From Clostridiales bacterium (GTDB lineage: Bacteria; Bacillota_A; Clostridia; Oscillospirales; Oscillospiraceae): DNA of 8,952 nucleotides. The notes below the pieces were generated by a model. The model was not told the DNA's origin. It worked only from the letters and a program-made list of their open reading frames with translations, and ran no database searches. Of the stretch, positions 5,281 through 8,952 are shown in pieces (the stretch's first letter is position 1; each line of letters opens with the position of its first letter). The position numbers and the translations under genes are program-made. The stretch spans positions 1-8,952 of the forward strand of contig JALFGI010000350.1 in NCBI GenBank assembly GCA_022777455.1. Reading direction: 5' to 3'.

Positions 5281-8200
5281 AATATTGGCTGCGCTGCTGG
5301 CGTGTGTCCTGCTGTTGGGACTGGTTCTGCCTGCGGCGGCAGAAGAGGTGCAGGATGCTCCTTCGGATGTGGAAACCATCCGCATTGCATCTGCGGAAGA
5401 ATTTCTGACCTTTGCGAAAAACTGTGTGCTGGACAGCTGGTCACAGAATAAGCAGGTGCTGCTCACGGCGGATATTTCCCTGGAGGAAACGGATTTTGCC
5501 CCCATACCCACCTTCGGCGGCAGCTTCGACGGCGGCGGACATACCATCAGCGGTCTTTCTCTGACCCAGAACCTGTCGCCCGCCGGACTGTTTGGAATCC
5601 TGCAGCCAACGGCGGTAGTCAAAAACCTGACGGTTCAGGGAATTGTCACCCCCGGCGGCGACGGACTGTCCGTGGGCGGTGTTGCGGGGGAAAACTATGG
5701 TACGGTTGAAAACGGTACGTTCATCGGAACCGTTGTCGGCAAGACCAATACCGGCGGCATCGCGGGTATGAATTACGGAACGCTCCGCGCCTGTCGTGCG
5801 GAAGGCAATGTAACCGGTGACAACCGCACCGGCGGTATTGTAGGATACAACTGCGGCAGCCTTGTCTCCTGCCGCAGCAGCGCATCTGTAAACACCGAAA
5901 GCGTGGACCCCACCATCAATCCCAAGGATATCCGGCTGGATTTCAGCATGGATTTTTCCAAAACCGCTAATCTGGACGCCTCGGATGCAGCCTCGGACAC
6001 CGGCGGTATCGCGGGCTATTCCAGCGGCACCATAACAAGCTGCGTCAATTCCGGCTCTGTGGGGTACCCCCACATCGGCTACAACCTGGGCGGTATCGTG
6101 GGCAGAAGCTGCGGCTTTGTGGAAGGCTGCCGTAATGAAGGCTTTATCACCGGGCGCAAGGATGTGGGCGGTGTTGTGGGACAGATTGAGCCCCACATCC
6201 AGACCATTCTTTCCCCGGACTATTTGGAAACCCTGAGCAAGCAGTTTGAAAATCTGGGCGGTCTGGTCAGCCGGGCGGGCAGCAACGGTGCGGATATGGG
6301 CGGCGATGTGCAGTCCTGCATCCAGACCCTGACCGGCTATCAGAGCAGCGCCCGTTCCGCACTGGAATCCCTGATTTCCGGCGCTGCCAGCGGCGAGGTG
6401 GACGAGGAAGCCCTGTCGAGCCTTGGCAGCGCCGTGCAGGGGATGGCGAATACCTCCGGCGATCTGTGCAATGCCATCGGGCAGGGCGTAGATACCCTGA
6501 CCAATGACATCAGCGCCATTTCCGGTCAGATCAGCGCCATTTCCCGCACCTTCGCGCTGGCCACGGAGGATGCGAAAAAGGAGACGGTGACAGATATCTC
6601 CGAGGTGGATTTGGATGCCATAACGGAAGGTCTGGTAGGCTCCTGCCAGAACAGTGCGGCGGTGGAGGGCGATCTGAACGTGGGCGGCATTACCGGCGTC
6701 ATGGGGCTGGAATCCACCGCCGACCCGGAGGATGATGCCCCCAGCGGAAATCTGACCCAGAGGCGGCGGTATGAGCTAAAGGCCATTGTGCGCGACTGTG
6801 AAAATACCGGCAGGATTACCGGCAAACACAGCTATGTGGGCGGCATTTGCGGACGGATGGAACTGGGTCTGATCTGCGAATCCCGGGGCTTTGGCACCAT
6901 CGCCAGTGAAAACGGCGACTATGTGGGCGGTATCGCGGGTCTTACCGGCGGAACCATCCGGAGTTGTTTTGCAAAATGTACTCTGTCCGGCGGAAGCTAT
7001 ATCGGCGGCATTGTAGGCTCCGGCATTGCCGAGGATTACAGCGGCGATTCCAGCACTGTCAGCGGGTGCTACTCCATGGTGGAGATTCCGGAAGCGGAAC
7101 AATATGTGGGCGCCATCGCCGGAGTCAATACCGGGGTGTTCACGGGGAATTACTTTGTATCTGATACGCTGGCAGGCATCAACCGGGTCAGTTATTTCGC
7201 GCTGGCACAGCCCATATCCTACGATGCCCTGCACAGCGAGGATTTTCTGCCCAGCCCCCTGAAAACCTTCACTCTGTCCTTTGTTTCGGATGGGCAGACG
7301 CTCAAAACCGTCCCCTTCCATTACGGAGATTCCTTTGACGATTCTGTTTTCCCGGAGCTTCCTCAAAGGGAGGGGTGCTACGCACGATGGAGTACGACCT
7401 GTTTGGCAGATCTGCGGTTTGACACGGTAGTCGAAGCATCGTACTATCCTTATATTACCTCCCTGAGTTCTACACAGACGCGTCCGGAGGGCAAGCCCAT
7501 GCTCTTTGTCCAGGGACAATTTCAGGATAGGGACAATCTTTCCATCGTCCCCGGTACAACTTCGTTCCCGGAAACGGAGGAACATCCGGTGTTGGAGCAG
7601 TGGCATATTTCCATCCCTGCCGACGGACTGGAAAGCCATACCCTTCGTTACCTGCCTACGCAAGCGGATGCGGTGGTTTATCTTCTGAGAAACGGCAGCT
7701 GGAGCAAGGTTTCTACAGAGGAAATGGGCAGCTATCTTGCTTTTGAGGCGGCAGGCGCGGAGGTGGAAATTGCCGTCACTGCGGCTCCTGTCGCCAATAT
7801 GCGATGGATCATTCTGGCGGCAGCGGCGGTTGTTCTGCTTCTGATTCTTGGATTGCTTCTTTGGGAATGGAAAAAGCGCGGAAAAACCGAAAAAAAGATT
7901 TTCAAACGGCGCTGGTGGCTGCTGGCCCTGTTGCTGCTTGCCTGTGCCGGTGCAATCCTTCTGTACCGATACTTCCCCCAGACCCGGGCGGGGCAGACGG
8001 TTCAGGCCTACGATCTGCTAAAAACCTATCTGGAGCAGCCGGAACAGCAGATGCGTCTGAGTGTGAAGGCCCAGATTGAGAATCAGGATGCCGGCTTTAC
8101 CGCGAATATTCGCAGAGTCCATACCGAAGATACCTCCATTACCGAGATTTCCGAGGGAGTGCGGAAGCTGTATTATGCCGGGGGTGTGGTATTCCTGGAA

Positions 8201-8952
8201 AACGGATCAGCTTTCCGCCTAAACGGGGCAGCGCCGGATTATTCCGCCCTGCTGGAAAACACACTGGAGATTTACAGGCAGTCGGATATCAGCGCTGTGG
8301 ATGGTACTTACACCATTACGGCGGAGGGCAGCCAGGCAACGCAAAGCCTGCGGCTGCTGATGCCGTCTGCCCAGGCCCTTCTGCCGGAGGCAAACCGCCT
8401 GACGGTAGATCTCATCACGGAAAACGGGGCCCTTTCTCAGCTTCGGTTTACAGGAGCGGGCAATCTGACGGATTCCGTCAAAACGCCCTTCTCACTGTCG
8501 GCGATTGTGGAGTTTCTCCCGGCTTCCGGCGATGTTACCATTCCCAAACCCGTTGCCCAGGCGGTCTCCACTGGTAATTATCAGGCGCAGGAATTGTATT
8601 CCAATGATCTGGTGCGGTTGATCGACGCATGGACCCGGCTTCGGAGCAAAAACCCGGTTGCGGCTGCGGTCACGCTGGAAGCAAGCTGCGGCGAGCTGGC
8701 GCTCAGCGATGCTTTTTCGTACTACCAGTGGCTCGCATCGGGCATCACCATCCGGGGCATGGAAAAGGATGGAAAAACCTGTTACTTTACCGACAATGCA
8801 GTCTGCGATGAAAACGGCAGGACGTTGTCTGCCTCCGCGGTGGGAAACCTTGACCTGGCAAAACTGCTGGACATTGCCCTGAAGAACATGGAAAACACGG
8901 AATTCAAGTGCCGCCAGAACGATACCGCCAGCGTTTATACGTTCACGCTGAA
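5270..8952 (+). CDS. Giant exported, membrane-anchored GLUG-repeat protein with tandem lipid-carrier-like domains (3' end outside window)
   Basis: At least 1227 residues, open to the window edge with no stop. Residues 1-24 are a signal peptide (MKHK, hydrophobic core, AAA|EE). Residues 25-130 form a beta-helix-like entry (FDGGGHTISGLSL). Eleven GLUG repeats follow, at about 135-310 and 471-640, split by a helical insert (about 306-465). Residues 665-726 resemble an InlB B-repeat/Flg_new unit (FVSDGQTLKTV...YGD...W...VEASY), then beta-rich sequence to 843. A membrane segment at 847-866, a basic loop (KKRGKTEKKIFKRR) and a second segment at 882-900 form a hairpin, so both N- and C-terminal parts are outside. 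From 909 on, two related domains resemble LolA/LppX-type carriers. Start ATG 5270 follows GGAG and overlaps the MMPL stop, so translation is coupled. Likely a surface partner of the exporter; function unproven. Confidence 0.88.
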   Translation, partial: MKHKILAALLACVLLLGLVLPAAAEEVQDAPSDVETIRIASAEEFLTFAKNCVLDSWSQNKQVLLTADISLEETDFAPIPTFGGSFDGGGHTISGLSLTQNLSPAGLFGILQPTAVVKNLTVQGIVTPGGDGLSVGGVAGENYGTVENGTFIGTVVGKTNTGGIAGMNYGTLRACRAEGNVTGDNRTGGIVGYNCGSLVSCRSSASVNTESVDPTINPKDIRLDFSMDFSKTANLDASDAASDTGGIAGYSSGTITSCVNSGSVGYPHIGYNLGGIVGRSCGFVEGCRNEGFITGRKDVGGVVGQIEPHIQTILSPDYLETLSKQFENLGGLVSRAGSNGADMGGDVQSCIQTLTGYQSSARSALESLISGAASGEVDEEALSSLGSAVQGMANTSGDLCNAIGQGVDTLTNDISAISGQISAISRTFALATEDAKKETVTDISEVDLDAITEGLVGSCQNSAAVEGDLNVGGITGVMGLESTADPEDDAPSGNLTQRRRYELKAIVRDCENTGRITGKHSYVGGICGRMELGLICESRGFGTIASENGDYVGGIAGLTGGTIRSCFAKCTLSGGSYIGGIVGSGIAEDYSGDSSTVSGCYSMVEIPEAEQYVGAIAGVNTGVFTGNYFVSDTLAGINRVSYFALAQPISYDALHSEDFLPSPLKTFTLSFVSDGQTLKTVPFHYGDSFDDSVFPELPQREGCYARWSTTCLADLRFDTVVEASYYPYITSLSSTQTRPEGKPMLFVQGQFQDRDNLSIVPGTTSFPETEEHPVLEQWHISIPADGLESHTLRYLPTQADAVVYLLRNGSWSKVSTEEMGSYLAFEAAGAEVEIAVTAAPVANMRWIILAAAAVVLLLILGLLLWEWKKRGKTEKKIFKRRWWLLALLLLACAGAILLYRYFPQTRAGQTVQAYDLLKTYLEQPEQQMRLSVKAQIENQDAGFTANIRRVHTEDTSITEISEGVRKLYYAGGVVFLENGSAFRLNGAAPDYSALLENTLEIYRQSDISAVDGTYTITAEGSQATQSLRLLMPSAQALLPEANRLTVDLITENGALSQLRFTGAGNLTDSVKTPFSLSAIVEFLPASGDVTIPKPVAQAVSTGNYQAQELYSNDLVRLIDAWTRLRSKNPVAAAVTLEASCGELALSDAFSYYQWLASGITIRGMEKDGKTCYFTDNAVCDENGRTLSASAVGNLDLAKLLDIALKNMENTEFKCRQNDTASVYTFTL
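5672..6184 (+). repeat. GLUG repeat block 1 (six copies)
   Basis: GG(I/V)(A/V)G cores occur at residues about 135, 161, 187, 244, 273 and 299 (VGGVAG, TGGIAG, TGGIVG, TGGIAG, LGGIVG, VGGVVG), mostly 26-29 residues apart. Each is followed by a G(T/S/F)(V/L/I)..C-type turn and a G.(I/V)TG strand. GLUG repeats are known from bacterial surface proteins and are thought to form beta solenoids. A 30-residue non-repeat loop sits between copies 3 and 4. Confidence 0.85.
6509..6544 (+). repeat. 21-bp tandem duplication encoding a coiled-coil heptad
   Basis: The 15-base string ATCAGCGCCATTTCC occurs at 6509-6523 and again at 6530-6544, period 21 bases, giving ISAISGQ-ISAIS in the helical insert. Exact identity at DNA level points to recent duplication of one heptad. 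Confidence 0.75.
6680..7189 (+). repeat. GLUG repeat block 2 (five copies)
   Basis: Cores at residues about 471, 523, 552, 578 and 613 (VGGITG, VGGICG, VGGIAG, IGGIVG, VGAIAG). The last is degenerate and ends in GNYFVSDT, the usual closing strand of GLUG arrays. A 30-residue acidic loop (ESTADPEDDAPSGN) interrupts the first two. Confidence 0.82.
7994..8554 (+). other. First LolA/LppX-like domain of the giant surface protein
   Basis: Residues 909-1095, directly after the second membrane segment. An amphipathic helix (AYDLLKTYLEQ) is followed by strands (MRLSVKAQI, FTANIRR), a KLYYAGGVVFLENGSAF hairpin, a helix (YSALLENTLEIYRQ), then YTIT and paired strands with LTVDLITENGALSQLRF and VEFL...GDVTIPKPV. 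Helix-capped half-barrels with the closing phrase 'd..t..g.l..l.f.g' and 'v.iP' are characteristic of LolA/LppX/LprG lipid carriers. Assigned by pattern only. Confidence 0.45.
8609..8952 (+). other. Second, duplicated LolA/LppX-like domain (cut by window end)
   Basis: From residue 1114 the plan of the preceding domain repeats: helix (LVRLIDAWTRL), strand, KTCYFTDNAVCDENG hairpin (ENG at 1181 versus 977), helix (LAKLLDIALKNMENTE), and YTFT at 1223 matching YTIT at 1014. The offset is 204-209 residues. The copy carries cysteines (CGEL, TCYF, VCDE, KCRQ) that the first lacks. Confidence 0.5.

Noticed and set aside
5297..5305. Lipobox-like LLAC in the signal peptide of the giant protein
   Set aside because: The cysteine is residue 12, too early with hydrophobic sequence continuing beyond it. 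Cleavage at AAA|EE by signal peptidase I fits better.
4171..5622. 483-residue open frame on the minus strand
   Set aside because: It spans the junction of the MMPL and GLUG genes on the other strand. Its His/Gln/Asn-rich composition is the antisense of hydrophobic coding, it has no ribosome site and no motif.
5441..6196. 251-residue minus-strand frame opposite GLUG block 1
   Set aside because: Its repeats simply mirror the GLUG array; the plus frame has the coherent domain order.
6776..7663. 295-residue minus-strand frame opposite GLUG block 2
   Set aside because: Shadow of the long plus-strand gene, no start site or recognised fold.

Overview
The window looks like chromosomal DNA of an anaerobic, gut-type Firmicute (class Clostridia, probably near Oscillospirales/Ruminococcaceae). 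This is an inference from strong AGGAGG-type ribosome binding sites, sigma-A-like promoters, moderately GC-rich coding with AT-rich intergenic gaps, and the gene families present. No rRNA, tRNA, CRISPR array, insertion sequence or integrase was seen. Both window edges cut through genes.

Left part (1-1277, all minus strand): the 5' third of an oleate hydratase gene (FAD enzyme acting on unsaturated fatty acids) lies downstream of a TetR-family regulator. Between them are a hairpin that probably terminates the regulator transcript, and a hydratase promoter with a perfect TATAAT whose spacer holds the palindrome GGAAGATTCTTCC. That palindrome is a good operator candidate. Positions 1278-1799 hold the regulator's promoter, a possible decayed minus-strand reading frame, and otherwise no supported gene.

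Right part (1800-8952): a second TetR regulator (minus) is divergent from a tightly packed plus-strand operon of three genes: a 104-residue beta-rich protein of unknown function, an RND/MMPL-family exporter with both Asp-Tyr proton-relay motifs and an unusual beta-repeat tail, and a very large exported, membrane-anchored protein (more than 1227 residues, running off the window). The large protein has a signal peptide, eleven GLUG repeats interrupted by a helical insert, an InlB/Flg_new-like beta domain, a transmembrane hairpin, and two tandem copies of a domain resembling LolA/LppX-type lipid carriers. The divergent promoters interlock at their -10 elements and are flanked by two related candidate operators.

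How it may work together (inference): an MMPL pump, a co-encoded surface protein that may carry or bind lipid, and a neighbouring fatty-acid hydratase, each set under its own TetR sensor, suggest a locus for detecting, modifying and exporting toxic or signalling lipids such as unsaturated fatty acids. The closest known logic is the Staphylococcus aureus FarR/FarE fatty-acid efflux pair together with OhyA. The GLUG/lipid-carrier surface protein and the 104-residue protein are the least explained parts.
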